The notes beneath the pieces were generated by a model that was given only the letters and a program-made list of their open reading frames with translations, did not search any database and had not been told where the DNA came from. From NCBI GenBank assembly GCA_965178525.1, contig CBCXVS010000051.1, positions 1 to 31,442 on the forward strand: a stretch of 31,442 nt of DNA, given 5' to 3'. Source of the DNA: CBCXVS01 sp965178525 (GTDB taxonomy: Bacteria; Tectomicrobia; Entotheonellia; Entotheonellales; Entotheonellaceae). The first letter of the stretch is position 1. Each line of letters begins with the position of its first letter. This document shows positions 17,699 through 26,140 of the stretch, piece after piece. Made by a program: the position numbers and the translations under genes.

Positions 17699-18382
17699 AT
17701 GGGCGTTTTTTCACGCGTACGTGACATTATCAATGCCAATATCAACACCATGCTCGATCGAGCCGAAGATCCGGAAAAATTGATCCGGCTCATGATCTAG
17801 GAAATGGAGGATACCCTGGTCGAGGTCAAAGCCTCGTGTGCCGGGAGCATGGCGACCCGGAAGAAAATACAGCGCGATCGCGAGCATGTTTTGAGCCGTG
17901 CGCAACAGTGGAGCGAACGCGCCCAACTTGCGGTTGACAAGGGGCGGGAAGACTTGGCGCGCGGAGCCTTGTTGGAACGGCGCCGGTACCAACAGCAAAC
18001 GGAGACCTTGGAACGAGAGCTCGTGCAGTGCGATGTCTTAGTCGAGCAATACCAGGATGACATTGTCCAGCTCGAGGGGAAGCTCTCGGTGGCGCGTGAG
18101 AAACAGCGGCTCCTGGTGCAGCGTCACCGGCATGCGCAACAAAAGCAGCGCGCCCAGCGCGAACTCCGGCGCTTCGACAGCGCCGAGGCCGTCATGCGTT
18201 TCGAGCAGTTCGAGCACCGCATCGAACGCATGGAAGCGGAGGCGGACCTCGTCAACTACGGCCGCAAGCCACGGTTGGAGGACGAATTTGCGCTGCTTGA
18301 AGGCGACGACGATATCGAGCGCGAACTGCAGGCCCTCAAGATGGCGACCACGCGACGGTCGTTGGAGAACCCTTCCTGTTAA
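17699..18382 (+). pseudogene. pspA: Phage shock protein A, interrupted by TAG at codon 34
   Basis: PspA is the ESCRT-III-like coiled-coil protein that binds stressed inner membrane and inhibits PspF. ATG 17699 follows AGAGGAG with a 7-nt spacer, and residues 1-33 read MGVFSRVRDIINANINTM...LIRLMI like E. coli PspA. Codon 34 is TAG (17798-17800), exactly where E. coli has the conserved Gln34. The frame then continues EMEDTLVEVKA and a normal coiled coil for 227 positions in all, ending 18382. A 33-residue product would contain only the amphipathic membrane helix. An in-frame ATG at 17804 could reinitiate translation, giving a protein without that helix. CAG to TAG is the simplest change. Suppression, reinitiation, gene decay or an assembly error all remain possible. 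Confidence 0.88.
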
Positions 18383-18397
18383 GTGCTGTGCACCGTA

Positions 18398-18474
18398 TTA
18401 GCTATCAGCTGTCAGCTGTCAGCTGAAAAAGAAGAGACAAGATTTCTTCTTCCAGCGTTTTAGCTGATAGCTAA
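18398..18474. repeat. TCAGCTG heptamer repeats within a 13-bp inverted repeat
   Basis: TTAGCTATCAGCT at 18398-18410 pairs perfectly with AGCTGATAGCTAA at 18462-18474. The left arm overlaps three contiguous TCAGCTG units at 18405-18425. The right arm is followed by AAAAACTA, not a T-tract. It lies in the spacer between pspA and pspB and could act as an mRNA hairpin that sets relative expression or protects the transcript end. Confidence 0.75.
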
Positions 18475-18597
18475 AAACTATTCTACGAACGCCAGCGTTG
18501 ATGTGCGTGGTGGGCAGGGGAGGTGGCGCGCTGGCGTGCAGCGAAGGAGCACCCTCATGGAGAGTCAAGAACGTTGCAGAGGTGGGAGGGCGTAGGG

Positions 18598-18876
18598 ATG
18601 CACGGATGGTTTTCGTGTCTGGACCCCGGAACACTTGGGACAATCGCCGTACTGCTGCTGTTCGCTACGCCACTGGTTGCGATTGTCGGTGGCATCTTGA
18701 TCAAAGTTTTACGAATCGTCACCGGAAGCCCGTCGCGGCGAGGTCGACGCCACGAGCTAGCGGATGAAGCCAAACTGATGCAGGAGCTGCATCAGAGCCT
18801 GTTGCGGATGGAAAGCCGGATCGAAGCGTTAGAGACGCTCTTGTTCGAGCGGGAGCGGAGGGAGGATTACAGATGA
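18598..18876 (+). CDS. pspB: PspB-like small membrane protein
   Basis: A 92-aa protein with a transmembrane segment at about residues 14-37 and a C-terminal coiled coil (LMQELHQSLLRMESRIEALETLL), the PspB layout. In known systems PspB and PspC relieve PspA inhibition of PspF at the membrane. ATG 18598 has GGGAGG with an 8-nt spacer; the open frame back to 18523 lacks support. Its stop overlaps the pspC start in an ATGA, implying translational coupling. The position between pspA and pspC supports the name more than sequence identity alone. Confidence 0.8.
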   Translation: MHGWFSCLDPGTLGTIAVLLLFATPLVAIVGGILIKVLRIVTGSPSRRGRRHELADEAKLMQELHQSLLRMESRIEALETLLFERERREDYR

Positions 18877-19259
18877 CACGGGTAAAGGCTAGGAGGCGGA
18901 GCGGGCTATATCGGTCACGTCGTGGCATCATCTGCGGCGTCTGCCGTGGCATGGCGGAATATCTGGACTTCTCCGTTTTCTGGACCCGGGCGATCACGCT
19001 AGGGTTGCTCATTCTGACGGGTTTCTGGCCCATAGCCGGGGCCTATGTGCTGGCCGCGCTGGTTATGAAGCCCCAGCCATCCATCCCCATTGAGACGGAT
19101 GAGGAGCAAGAGTTTTATAATTCTTATGTCAGCTCCCGGCAGTCGGCTTTGCAACGCTTGCAGCGGGTCTCGGACAAATTGGAGCGGCGGATTGAACGCA
19201 TGGAAAATGTCGTGACCGCGCCGGAATACGACTGGGAACGCCGCTTGCATGACCGCTAA
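18873..19259 (+). CDS. pspC: Phage shock protein C (PspC domain)
   Basis: A 128-aa inner-membrane protein. The PspC domain occupies residues 9-66: GLYRSRRGIICGVCRGMAEYLD, then a hydrophobic AITLGLLILTGFWPIAGAYVLAALVMKP. A C-terminal helix with QRVSDKLERRIERMENVV matches the PspC leucine-zipper-like tail that contacts PspB and PspA. It is the last gene of the psp operon, followed by the imperfect palindrome at 19286. Confidence 0.92.
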   Translation: MTRVKARRRSGLYRSRRGIICGVCRGMAEYLDFSVFWTRAITLGLLILTGFWPIAGAYVLAALVMKPQPSIPIETDEEQEFYNSYVSSRQSALQRLQRVSDKLERRIERMENVVTAPEYDWERRLHDR

Positions 19260-19285
19260 AGCGTTCTCCGTTTGCTGGTAGCTGT

Positions 19286-19364
19286 AAAAATGCAGGGTGC
19301 ATTCCATGCATCGTTTCCTTTACTATTTCAGGGTAACGATGCAGCGATTGCATCCTGCATTTTT
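19286..19364 (+). terminator. Long imperfect hairpin ending in T-tract, likely psp operon terminator
   Basis: AAAAATGCAGG at 19286-19296 pairs with CCTGCATTTTT at 19354-19364. The pairing extends inward with about six mismatches to roughly 33-nt arms around a loop near 19320-19330. The 3' arm finishes in TTTTT, as in an intrinsic terminator. The A-rich 5' arm makes it potentially bidirectional. It lies 27 bp after pspC and about 47 bp before proS, so it probably separates the two units. Confidence 0.6.
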
Positions 19365-19411
19365 GTATTAGTACCTCTGTCACTCCATCCTCCACAGGGG
19401 GAACAAGCGCC

Positions 19412-21196
19412 ATGCGTATGAGCCGATTGTTCAGTCAGACGTTACGTGACGTGCCGGCCGATGTCGAACTGCCGAGTCATATGCTTTTGCTCAAGGCGGG
19501 GCTGGTGCGGCCACTGGCGGCTGGCATTTACAGTTATTTGCCGCTCGGGCGGCGGACGCTCAACAAGATCGAGAATATTATTCGTGAGGAGATGGACGCG
19601 ATCGGCGGGCAGGAAATTACCATGCCGGTTGTGCATCCGGCGGACATATGGAAACAATCACAGCGATGGTATGACGTCGGGCCGGAAATGGCCCGCTTCC
19701 AGGATCGGGCGCAGCGCGATATGGTCCTGAGCATGACGCATGAAGAGGTCGTGGCGGATCTGGTGCGGCAGGAAATCCGCTTGTATCGTCAGCTTCCCTG
19801 TTTGCTGTACCAGATTCAAACCAAATTCCGCGATGAGCCACGGGCGCGTGGGGGCTTGATTCGGGTGCGCGAATTTACCATGAAGGACAGCTATAGTTTG
19901 GATCTCGATTGGGAGGGGCTGGATGAGCAGTACCGCGCGCACTATCAGGCCTACTTTAACATCTTCAATCGCTGTCATTTGTCCGTGATTGCGGTTGAGT
20001 CTGACGTGGGGATGATGGGCGGCCAGATGGCCCATGAATATATGTATCTCAACGCCATTGGTGAGGATACCCTGGTGTTATGTGAGGCGTGTGGCTACTC
20101 GGCCAACCGCCAAGTGGCCCAGGTGCGCAAGCCGGTGCCCGAGCCGGAGGAACCCCGGGCGCTGGAGAAAATCGCGACGCCTGACGTGACCACCATTGAG
20201 GAGTTGGCCGCGTTTCTGCAGGTGCCGACGAGCCGGACGGCCAAAGCGGTATTCTTTATGGCCACGGTCTCGACGGACGAGATCGGCGAGGAGCGGGAGC
20301 AATTCGTCTTTGCCGTGGTGCGGGGCGATATGGAGCTGAATGAGACGAAGCTGGCCAACGCCCTACAAGCCCGTGATTTGCGCCCGGCGCACGAGGCGGA
20401 AATCCGGGCCATGGGAGCCGAGCCGGGGTACGCATCACCTCTCGGGCTCGATCTCCGTGATGCCCTCGTCGTCGTCGATGATCTCATTCCCGCCTGTCCC
20501 AATCTGGTTGCCGGGGCAAATGAAGTCGGTTATCACCTGTTGCACACGAATTACGGGCGTGATTACGAAGCGCCGCTCGTGGCGGATATCGTGGCGGCCA
20601 AAGACGACGATCTGTGCCCGGCGTGTGGCGCGCCGTTACGGACCTCGCGTGGGGTCGAAGTGGGCAATATTTTTAAATTGGGAACGAAGTATACCGAAGC
20701 GTTACACGGGACGTATTTGGATCGTCACGGCACCGAACATCCGGTTGTCATGGGCTCGTATGGTATTGGCAGTGGCCGTCTTCTCGCGTGTGTCATCGAA
20801 GAGCACCATGATGAGCAAGGCATTCGTTTTCCGATCAGTATCTCGCCCTATCATGTGTATGGTGTGGCGATGACGCAGCGAGCGCCGGAGATCGCAGACA
20901 TTGCCGATCGCCTCTACCGGGAGGCATGGGAGCAGGGCGTGGAGATGCTTCTAGACGATCGAGATGCCACACCGGGTGTCAAATTCAATGATGCGGACTT
21001 GATCGGTTTGCCATTGCGGGTCACGATTGGTCCACGCTCACTCCAGGCGGGTGGTGTCGAATTGAAATTCCGTCATCGTGATGCGACCCAACTGATTGCG
21101 CTTGACCAGGCGGTGCCGACTCTGCAGGCAGAGATTAAACGGTTGCTTGCCGAGAGCCGGGCACGGGCCATGCCCGTGCCTTTTCCCGAGTCATAA
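19412..21196 (+). CDS. proS: Prolyl-tRNA synthetase, bacterial type with editing insertion
   Basis: A 594-aa class II synthetase that charges tRNA-Pro. The catalytic core (1-225) shows THEEV, motif 2 FRDEPRARGGLIRVREFTMKDSYS, and a CEACGYSANR segment after it. Residues about 235-395 are a YbaK-like insertion domain (SRTAKAVFF, ELNETKLANAL) that hydrolyses Ala-tRNA-Pro. Then come CPACGAPL, VGNIFKLGTKYTEAL, motif 3 GSYGIGSGRLLA and the C-terminal anticodon-binding domain. Length is typical. ATG 19412 follows GGGGGA with a 9-nt spacer; ATG 19418 is an alternative. Its last codons encode a terminator hairpin (21160-21184). Confidence 0.96.
   Translation: MRMSRLFSQTLRDVPADVELPSHMLLLKAGLVRPLAAGIYSYLPLGRRTLNKIENIIREEMDAIGGQEITMPVVHPADIWKQSQRWYDVGPEMARFQDRAQRDMVLSMTHEEVVADLVRQEIRLYRQLPCLLYQIQTKFRDEPRARGGLIRVREFTMKDSYSLDLDWEGLDEQYRAHYQAYFNIFNRCHLSVIAVESDVGMMGGQMAHEYMYLNAIGEDTLVLCEACGYSANRQVAQVRKPVPEPEEPRALEKIATPDVTTIEELAAFLQVPTSRTAKAVFFMATVSTDEIGEEREQFVFAVVRGDMELNETKLANALQARDLRPAHEAEIRAMGAEPGYASPLGLDLRDALVVVDDLIPACPNLVAGANEVGYHLLHTNYGRDYEAPLVADIVAAKDDDLCPACGAPLRTSRGVEVGNIFKLGTKYTEALHGTYLDRHGTEHPVVMGSYGIGSGRLLACVIEEHHDEQGIRFPISISPYHVYGVAMTQRAPEIADIADRLYREAWEQGVEMLLDDRDATPGVKFNDADLIGLPLRVTIGPRSLQAGGVELKFRHRDATQLIALDQAVPTLQAEIKRLLAESRARAMPVPFPES
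21160..21184 (+). terminator. Intrinsic terminator embedded in the end of proS
   Basis: GGCACGGGC (21160-21168), a CAT loop and GCCCGTGCC (21172-21180) form a perfect 9-bp GC-rich stem, followed by TTTT. It lies inside the last codons of proS and ends 12 nt before its stop region, so it would release RNA just at or after the gene end. The gene on the other side is convergent. Confidence 0.55.
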
Positions 21197-21285
21197 AGCG
21201 TCGTTGTCTCGATGTCTGTGTCGTAAAGGCGTCGACAGTCTCGCAAGAAGTGATGAGTGCGGCGTTGCGGGCCATGCACTAGCCA

Positions 21286-21966
21286 CTATGAGGTGAGACT
21301 CTCCTCGTAGAGCTGCGCTGGGATGACGATGGCGACAGTGTCAACTGTTTCACGTGAAATATCCTTCGGTTCGGACATGAGATAACAACCGATTTCTTTT
21401 CGGTATGCGTATGCATCATCCGGACTGAATTGTGAGCCGATGCGATAACGGTCGATATGTTTGATGCGTACGCGCTTATAGATTTTTGAGCAGACATTGT
21501 CGTCCAGGACAAAAGTGAGGGCTAACGTATCGTCTACGTGCAAGTCTTGCAGTAGGATGGTCTGAAAGCCAAGACCGCCTTGGGATATATTGGTGATGTA
21601 GATGCTCTGGCCATTATCGCTGCTCCCGTTCTTCGTATATCTCCCCTGCAAATAGGTTGGTTTCCTGTAGGTTTTGCGTAATTCGCGGATGACATCAAAG
21701 ATGGCGCCGCAGCTACATTTGGCTTTTAACGGCCTGTGGACATGGAGAAAAGGGGAGAAATCCTGCGCTTTCCACCGCTCACACTGCTGGCAGATAATCA
21801 CCGCCTGGTTGTCGTTATTGACATAGACTGTTTGCACGGCACGCAGCCCTCCGTTTCTATACCGAAGTTCCCCTGGCAGAATAGGCGGAGGGTTAAGTAG
21901 ATCAACAGGTTGGCCCAATTCAAAAGTCCATTTACAGGGGAACAATCCAACCTCCTGAAACGACAT
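21286..21966 (-). CDS. Zinc-finger plus PilZ-domain protein
   Basis: A 226-aa protein (219 from the alternative start). Residues 59-86 carry CQQC and CSCG, a likely zinc site. A PilZ-like domain spans about 97-200 with RKTYR at 97-101 (RxxxR) and NISQGG at 126-131 (D/NxSxxG), the two cyclic-di-GMP-binding motifs, followed by QFSPDDAYAYRKEIGCYLM. It probably senses cyclic di-GMP; its output is unknown. ATG 21966 lacks a ribosome site, whereas TTG 21945 has AGGAGG with a 5-nt spacer and may be the true start. Its 5' region is duplicated in inverted orientation at window bases 1-72. Confidence 0.78.
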   Translation of the reverse strand: MSFQEVGLFPCKWTFELGQPVDLLNPPPILPGELRYRNGGLRAVQTVYVNNDNQAVIICQQCERWKAQDFSPFLHVHRPLKAKCSCGAIFDVIRELRKTYRKPTYLQGRYTKNGSSDNGQSIYITNISQGGLGFQTILLQDLHVDDTLALTFVLDDNVCSKIYKRVRIKHIDRYRIGSQFSPDDAYAYRKEIGCYLMSEPKDISRETVDTVAIVIPAQLYEESLTS

Positions 21967-22387
21967 GGCTTATGGTCATACGTTTGCAGACGATGTCAAG
22001 CCCATGGTGCAGAATAGGAGCGAAAATTTTGCGATTTACATGGGAACAAAGGTCAATTCGTTTCAGGCTTTTGAGTTTTTATTCCAACAAGTTGTCGCCG
22101 AATCACGGGAGGAACTTCGGTCTATACATATCTTGGCTCCCGCATGCTGGCGCTGTATCTTGCTTCCTGTCCAGCTATTGGGAGCCAATGTTGTGTGATG
22201 GAATCCGTCGCACAATAGAGCAAAGGCTATGCCAGTCCGGGAGAGCGGCGTATGACCAGGGCGTGTCGGGCGTGTCGTATTGCCAGATGTCGCATCGCTG
22301 AGCCTCATGTCTTGAAGATGAGATGGCTGGCACACGCTGACGTGGCCATGTCAAACGCCCAGGCTGTTACGCCCAGGCTGTTCGGAA
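21967..22387. other. Intergenic stretch without a supported gene
   Basis: Several short frames on both strands lack ribosome sites and recognisable residues. A 14-mer, GGAACTTCGGTCTA, at about 22111-22124 is also found at 62-75, just at the end of the PilZ fragment, which hints at old duplication in this spacer. Otherwise I see nothing. Confidence 0.4.
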
Positions 22388-22933
22388 TTAGCGGGTCGGA
22401 GGGGGTTGGGAAGGGGAGATGCCGATCTGTGTATCCTGCGCTTTCGGGCGCAAGCGCTCTAAATACCATTCTAAAGCGGGCGTCAGCCGCGTCGGGTCGA
22501 GCGCCACAGCCTGATCATAATGTGCGATGGCGTCGTCATGCTTGCCCAGCCGTTCCAACGCCACGCCAATGTTGTACCAGACCGCGGCATTATTGGGGTC
22601 ACGCGCCAATGCCTGCCGGAATTTCGTCAGGGCTTCCTGCGGTTGGCCGCCCCGAGATAGGGCGACGCCCCAATTGATCAGGGCGTTCAAGTGCTCCGGG
22701 TCTGCCGCTGCGACGCGGGCAAAAGCCTGGGCTGCTTCATCGTAGTGCGCCGCGACATACGCCGCCCGTCCCTGTTGATACACTTGCTCAAGCGCTGGCG
22801 TGTTCGGCTTGAGATCCACTTCGGCTTGCTGCTTGCTTTGACATGAGGCGAGTAGCAGAGTAGCACTCAATACCAATACCAGCCCGCCGGTTGCGACCAT
22901 ATTTATGCATTCCTTCGGTGAGTCGATACCCAT
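22388..22933 (-). CDS. TPR-repeat lipoprotein
   Basis: A 181-aa exported protein with a lipoprotein signal ending LLASC and about three tetratricopeptide repeats (QVYQQGRAAYVAAHYDEAAQAFARVAAADP; HLNALINWGVALSRGGQPQEALTKFRQALARDP; NAAVWYNIGVALERLGKHDDAIAHYDQAVALDP, described here from adjacent segments). TPR lipoproteins act as scaffolds for envelope complexes; the partner is unknown. Two starts are possible: ATG 22933, which supplies a Lys before the hydrophobic stretch, or ATG 22900, which has AAGGAA 9 nt upstream. The C-terminus is short and proline-rich. Confidence 0.82.
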   Translation of the reverse strand: MGIDSPKECINMVATGGLVLVLSATLLLASCQSKQQAEVDLKPNTPALEQVYQQGRAAYVAAHYDEAAQAFARVAAADPEHLNALINWGVALSRGGQPQEALTKFRQALARDPNNAAVWYNIGVALERLGKHDDAIAHYDQAVALDPTRLTPALEWYLERLRPKAQDTQIGISPSQPPPTR

Positions 22934-23060
22934 TCTGCTCTGCTAAGCGCCGGAACAGAATTCAATTCCTATCTTTCCTCTGGAAAAACGATGTCGCTCA
23001 TGTTGTCCAGGTACTTGTATCTCTACACATCTTAGCCATTAGCCAGCGCGGCTGGCAACT

Positions 23061-24353
23061 TTACACATAATGCAACGTGCAAAATTCGGCCCGCTCGGCC
23101 CGCACGGCGTCTTGCACCGGCTGTCCCTTGATCGCATCGGCCATGAGACCTGCCAGCCGTTGCATATCGGCTTCCCGCATGCCGTAACGCGTCATTTCTT
23201 GCACCCCGATACGTAGCCCCGAAGGATTTCGGGGGTCGGTGTCGAGCGGCAACATATTGTAATTCACAATGATATCATTCGCTTCCAAGCGCTGAGCAAT
23301 GGCGACGCCGCTCCCATGCGCGGACACGTTGACGGCAATTTGATGGCTTGTCGTAAAGCCAAAGTCGCGTGCTTCCACCGGGATCCCGGCATCGGTCAAC
23401 GCCTGTCCCAGTGCTTGGGCATTGCGCACAATCTGAGCGGCATAGGCTGTGGCGTGCTGCTGCATTTCCCGGATGGCAACGAGCAGGGCCGGCAGCGTGT
23501 GCAGGTGATGATTGCTCGAGGAGCCGGGGAAGACGCCTCGATCCGCGGCTGGCCAGTATTTGCGTTCGCCCTCCTCGTCCAGATCGGCCAGGATTACCCC
23601 GCGCTGAGGTCCCGGAAACGTTTTGTGCGTGCTGGCTGTCATCCAGGTGGCGCCCTCGCGCAACGGATCTTGAAATTGTCCGCCCAGGATCAGCCCCAAG
23701 ACATGGGCGCCATCGTAGAGAATGGGGATATTTCGTTCCTTGCAGACATCTGCCAACTCCTTCACGGGTTCCGGAAACAGAATGAGACTTTTGCCCAGAA
23801 CAATGAGCCGGGGCGAGACCTGATCAATCAATTCCAGACTCTTGGGGACATCGATATGGTAGAGGTCTTCAGTCAGGGGAAAAAAGTGCAAGGGGATGGG
23901 TTTCGCCGCGTTGAGATTCAGCGATTGGCCACGTATCTGTACACGGCGGCCGAAAACGCCTACCGTGTTGTGACTGATATGTCCGCCAGCGGCTGTAGAG
24001 TTGACGATGACGGCATCGCCTGCTCGCAGATAGGCCAGCGCCAGCGCCGTGTTGGCCGCATTACCGCTGATCGGACGCACATCAGCCTGGCGGCAGCGCG
24101 CCAGTGCCAGGAACTCCTGACGGGTCATGGTTTCGATCTGGTCGATGTACGTCGTCCCCTGGTAATACCGGTTGACTTGGTCCCCACGGTTCGGATGCCC
24201 TTCCGCGTAACGGGCCATCAAGTCTGAGTTTTGGATAGTACGCACGGCCGGACTCTGTGTGTTTTCGCTGGCAATGAGGTTAATCGTATGCTGCCCACGC
24301 CATACCTCTTGGGCCTCAACAAGGTTGATGATATCGGCAATATCCACTGGCAT
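23061..24353 (-). CDS. Serine hydroxymethyltransferase-like PLP enzyme
   Basis: A 430-aa fold-type I PLP enzyme of the GlyA family. NLIASENTQSP at 25-35 and RYAEGHPN...NRYYQG at 48-66 correspond to the substrate-binding tyrosines. DGAHVLG at 214-220 supplies the Asp/His that hold PLP, and STHKTFPGPQRG at 241-252 carries the PLP lysine K244. It differs from housekeeping SHMT at several places, for example PRLIVLGKSLILFP for the usual PKLIIAGASAY, so it may use another aldehyde donor or acceptor, such as alpha-methylserine or beta-hydroxy amino acids. It has AAGGAAA upstream of ATG 24353 and follows an SDR by 32 bp, probably in the same operon. A folate-dependent role is not assured. Confidence 0.82.
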   Translation of the reverse strand: MPVDIADIINLVEAQEVWRGQHTINLIASENTQSPAVRTIQNSDLMARYAEGHPNRGDQVNRYYQGTTYIDQIETMTRQEFLALARCRQADVRPISGNAANTALALAYLRAGDAVIVNSTAAGGHISHNTVGVFGRRVQIRGQSLNLNAAKPIPLHFFPLTEDLYHIDVPKSLELIDQVSPRLIVLGKSLILFPEPVKELADVCKERNIPILYDGAHVLGLILGGQFQDPLREGATWMTASTHKTFPGPQRGVILADLDEEGERKYWPAADRGVFPGSSSNHHLHTLPALLVAIREMQQHATAYAAQIVRNAQALGQALTDAGIPVEARDFGFTTSHQIAVNVSAHGSGVAIAQRLEANDIIVNYNMLPLDTDPRNPSGLRIGVQEMTRYGMREADMQRLAGLMADAIKGQPVQDAVRAERAEFCTLHYV

Positions 24354-24385
24354 CGCAATGTTTCCTTCCCCTAACTAACGACTAA

Positions 24386-25156
24386 CTATGGATGCGACAA
24401 GACCCCACCTTCAATGTACATCGTTTGCCCCGTGATGTTACCACCCATATCCGACGCGAGATACACCGTCAAGGCAGCTAAATCATCCGGTTGGCCGAAA
24501 CGATGGTTCGGAATGAAGCGCTGCAACCGCTGCAGCTCCGTCTCATCATTCGGGAGCAGGGAAGAATCTTGCATCCATCCGGCGCCAATGGCGTTGACCG
24601 TCACGCCATGCGTTCCCCATTCCACCGCGAGCGACCGTGTCAGTTGCAACAGCGCCGCCTGCGTCGCACTATAGAGCGAACAATTTGCCACGCCCCGTTC
24701 CGCCAGAACAGAGAGATACGTCACAATCCGCCCATGACCTTGCGCCACCATATAGCGGCCGGCGGCGTGTATCCCGTGCATCGTGCCATACAACGTATGA
24801 TGCCAGACCTGCTCCCGGTCGCTATCGGTCATGTCAAGGAACGGAACGGCAAAGGGTTTGTCCAGGCCATTGATCAAGATATCGAGGCGTCCCCAGTGTT
24901 GCACGATGTCGTCAACGACGCTCCGGACGTCAGCCGCATGGGTCACATCAATCGCATAAGCCCGTGTCTCGCGTTGGTGCTGCCGGACAGCTTCCGCAAC
25001 GGCGTCCGCTTGCGTCTGGTACAGCGATCCCGGTTGCCCCGCCAACACGGCAACCGTGGCGCCCGCCTCGGCCAACGTGGCCGCGGTGGCGTGGGCTATG
25101 GGGTGTTCCACACCAGTTACCAGGGCTATTTTACCCTCGAGCGTGTATCCATCCAT
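24386..25156 (-). CDS. Atypical SDR-fold protein lacking canonical active-site residues
   Basis: A 256-aa short-chain dehydrogenase/reductase fold with a clear C-terminal signature (FGQPDDLAALTVYLASDMGGNITGQTMYIEGG). The key motifs are altered. The TGxxxGxG cofactor loop reads TGVEHPIAH, NNAG reads NGLD, and the catalytic YxxxK is Y162-SAT-Q166 (Lys to Gln), although Ser149 and Tyr162 remain. The loop vaguely resembles FabI-type enoyl reductases. It may bind cofactor differently, have a non-redox role, or be inactive. ATG 25156 follows AAGGATC; it overlaps nothing and precedes the SHMT-like gene by 32 bp. The substrate is unknown. Confidence 0.75.
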   Translation of the reverse strand: MDGYTLEGKIALVTGVEHPIAHATAATLAEAGATVAVLAGQPGSLYQTQADAVAEAVRQHQRETRAYAIDVTHAADVRSVVDDIVQHWGRLDILINGLDKPFAVPFLDMTDSDREQVWHHTLYGTMHGIHAAGRYMVAQGHGRIVTYLSVLAERGVANCSLYSATQAALLQLTRSLAVEWGTHGVTVNAIGAGWMQDSSLLPNDETELQRLQRFIPNHRFGQPDDLAALTVYLASDMGGNITGQTMYIEGGVLSHP

Positions 25157-25276
25157 GCCTATTGATCCTTCCCGCGGCACGCACCCTCTCGTGGCGGAGG
25201 GCACGTTAAGTACCTGGACAGAATGACTTTGATATGTTTCTCCAGAGGAAAGATATATTGAATTTTGTTTCGGTAC

Positions 25277-26086
25277 TTAGAGCGCTACCGTTGGAGCCAC
25301 CGATAGCGGTCCCAGACCGGCGGCCAGACCACCTCCATCGGAAATTACCGCCTGGCCGGTCATATGATCCGAGGCGGACGAAGACAGGAAGACAGCCAGG
25401 GGACCAATCTCCTCGGGTTCGCCGGTGCGGCCAATCGCCAAAAACCGGCTCTGCTGTTCCCGCCGTTGCTGGCCCTCGGGCGTATCGGGCGGTTGCACGA
25501 TGAAAAACCCAGGGACAATGCAATTGACCTGAATGTGGTAATCGGCCAAGCTCAAGGCCAAAGAGCGTGTGAGGTTGACCACGGCGGCCTTGGCCGACGT
25601 ATACATGTACTCATGACGTCGGCCGCGATAGGCAAAACCGGAGGCGACATTGATGATTTTGCCCCCTTGGCGTTCCGCCATATGCTGGGCCACGGCCCGA
25701 ACGCCATAAAAAGCCCCGCTGAGATTGGTGTCGATGCCCCGCCGCCATTCCTCGTCGGTGATCTCCCAAACCGGCTTCATTTCCTGGCCACGCACGATCC
25801 CGGCGTTGTTGATGAGGATGTCGATCCGGCCCCATTGTTCCAGGACCGCTTGCATCAACGCATTCACCTGCACCGGAATCGTTATATCCGTCGGTACCGT
25901 AAGGCTTCGGCATCCAATTTGTTGAATATCCGCCGCCGTCTCTTGCAGCGGTTGCAGACGGCGTCCGGCCAGCGCTACATCCGCCCCAGCACGCGCCAAC
26001 GCCAGACTCATCGCGCGTCCCAAGCCCGTACCCCCACCCGTGACTACCGCCGTCTTACCGGCCAAGGAAAGTTGCTCCAGAACCAC
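25277..26086 (-). CDS. Short-chain dehydrogenase/reductase (classical)
   Basis: A 269-aa classical SDR with every key element: TGGGTGLG at 16-23, NNAG at 93-96, Ser149, and YTSAK with Tyr162 and Lys166. The C-terminus has GRTGEPEEIGPLAVFLSSSASDHMTGQAVISDGGG. An Arg pair after the glycine loop (GRRL at 41-44) favours NADP(H). It starts at GTG 26086 directly behind AAGGAGGT, a short spacer. It heads the minus-strand run of SDR, SDR, SHMT-like and TPR genes, with 120 bp before the next SDR. The substrate (alcohol or ketone) cannot be predicted. Confidence 0.87.
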   Translation of the reverse strand: MVLEQLSLAGKTAVVTGGGTGLGRAMSLALARAGADVALAGRRLQPLQETAADIQQIGCRSLTVPTDITIPVQVNALMQAVLEQWGRIDILINNAGIVRGQEMKPVWEITDEEWRRGIDTNLSGAFYGVRAVAQHMAERQGGKIINVASGFAYRGRRHEYMYTSAKAAVVNLTRSLALSLADYHIQVNCIVPGFFIVQPPDTPEGQQRREQQSRFLAIGRTGEPEEIGPLAVFLSSSASDHMTGQAVISDGGGLAAGLGPLSVAPTVAL

Positions 26087-26140
26087 GCCACCTCCTTCTC
26101 ACTGGCCTCTCATCTTCAACCCCGTTTTGACGACATTTGT

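Noticed and set aside
10261..17800. Genome-wide reassignment of TAG to glutamine
   Set aside because: TAG ends cinA, pspF, the small ORF before the ceramidase, the PilZ gene, an SDR and the alpha/beta hydrolase at natural positions.
21965..22301. Short plus-strand frames after the PilZ gene
   Set aside because: No ribosome site, no recognisable residues, and overlapping frames of equal quality.
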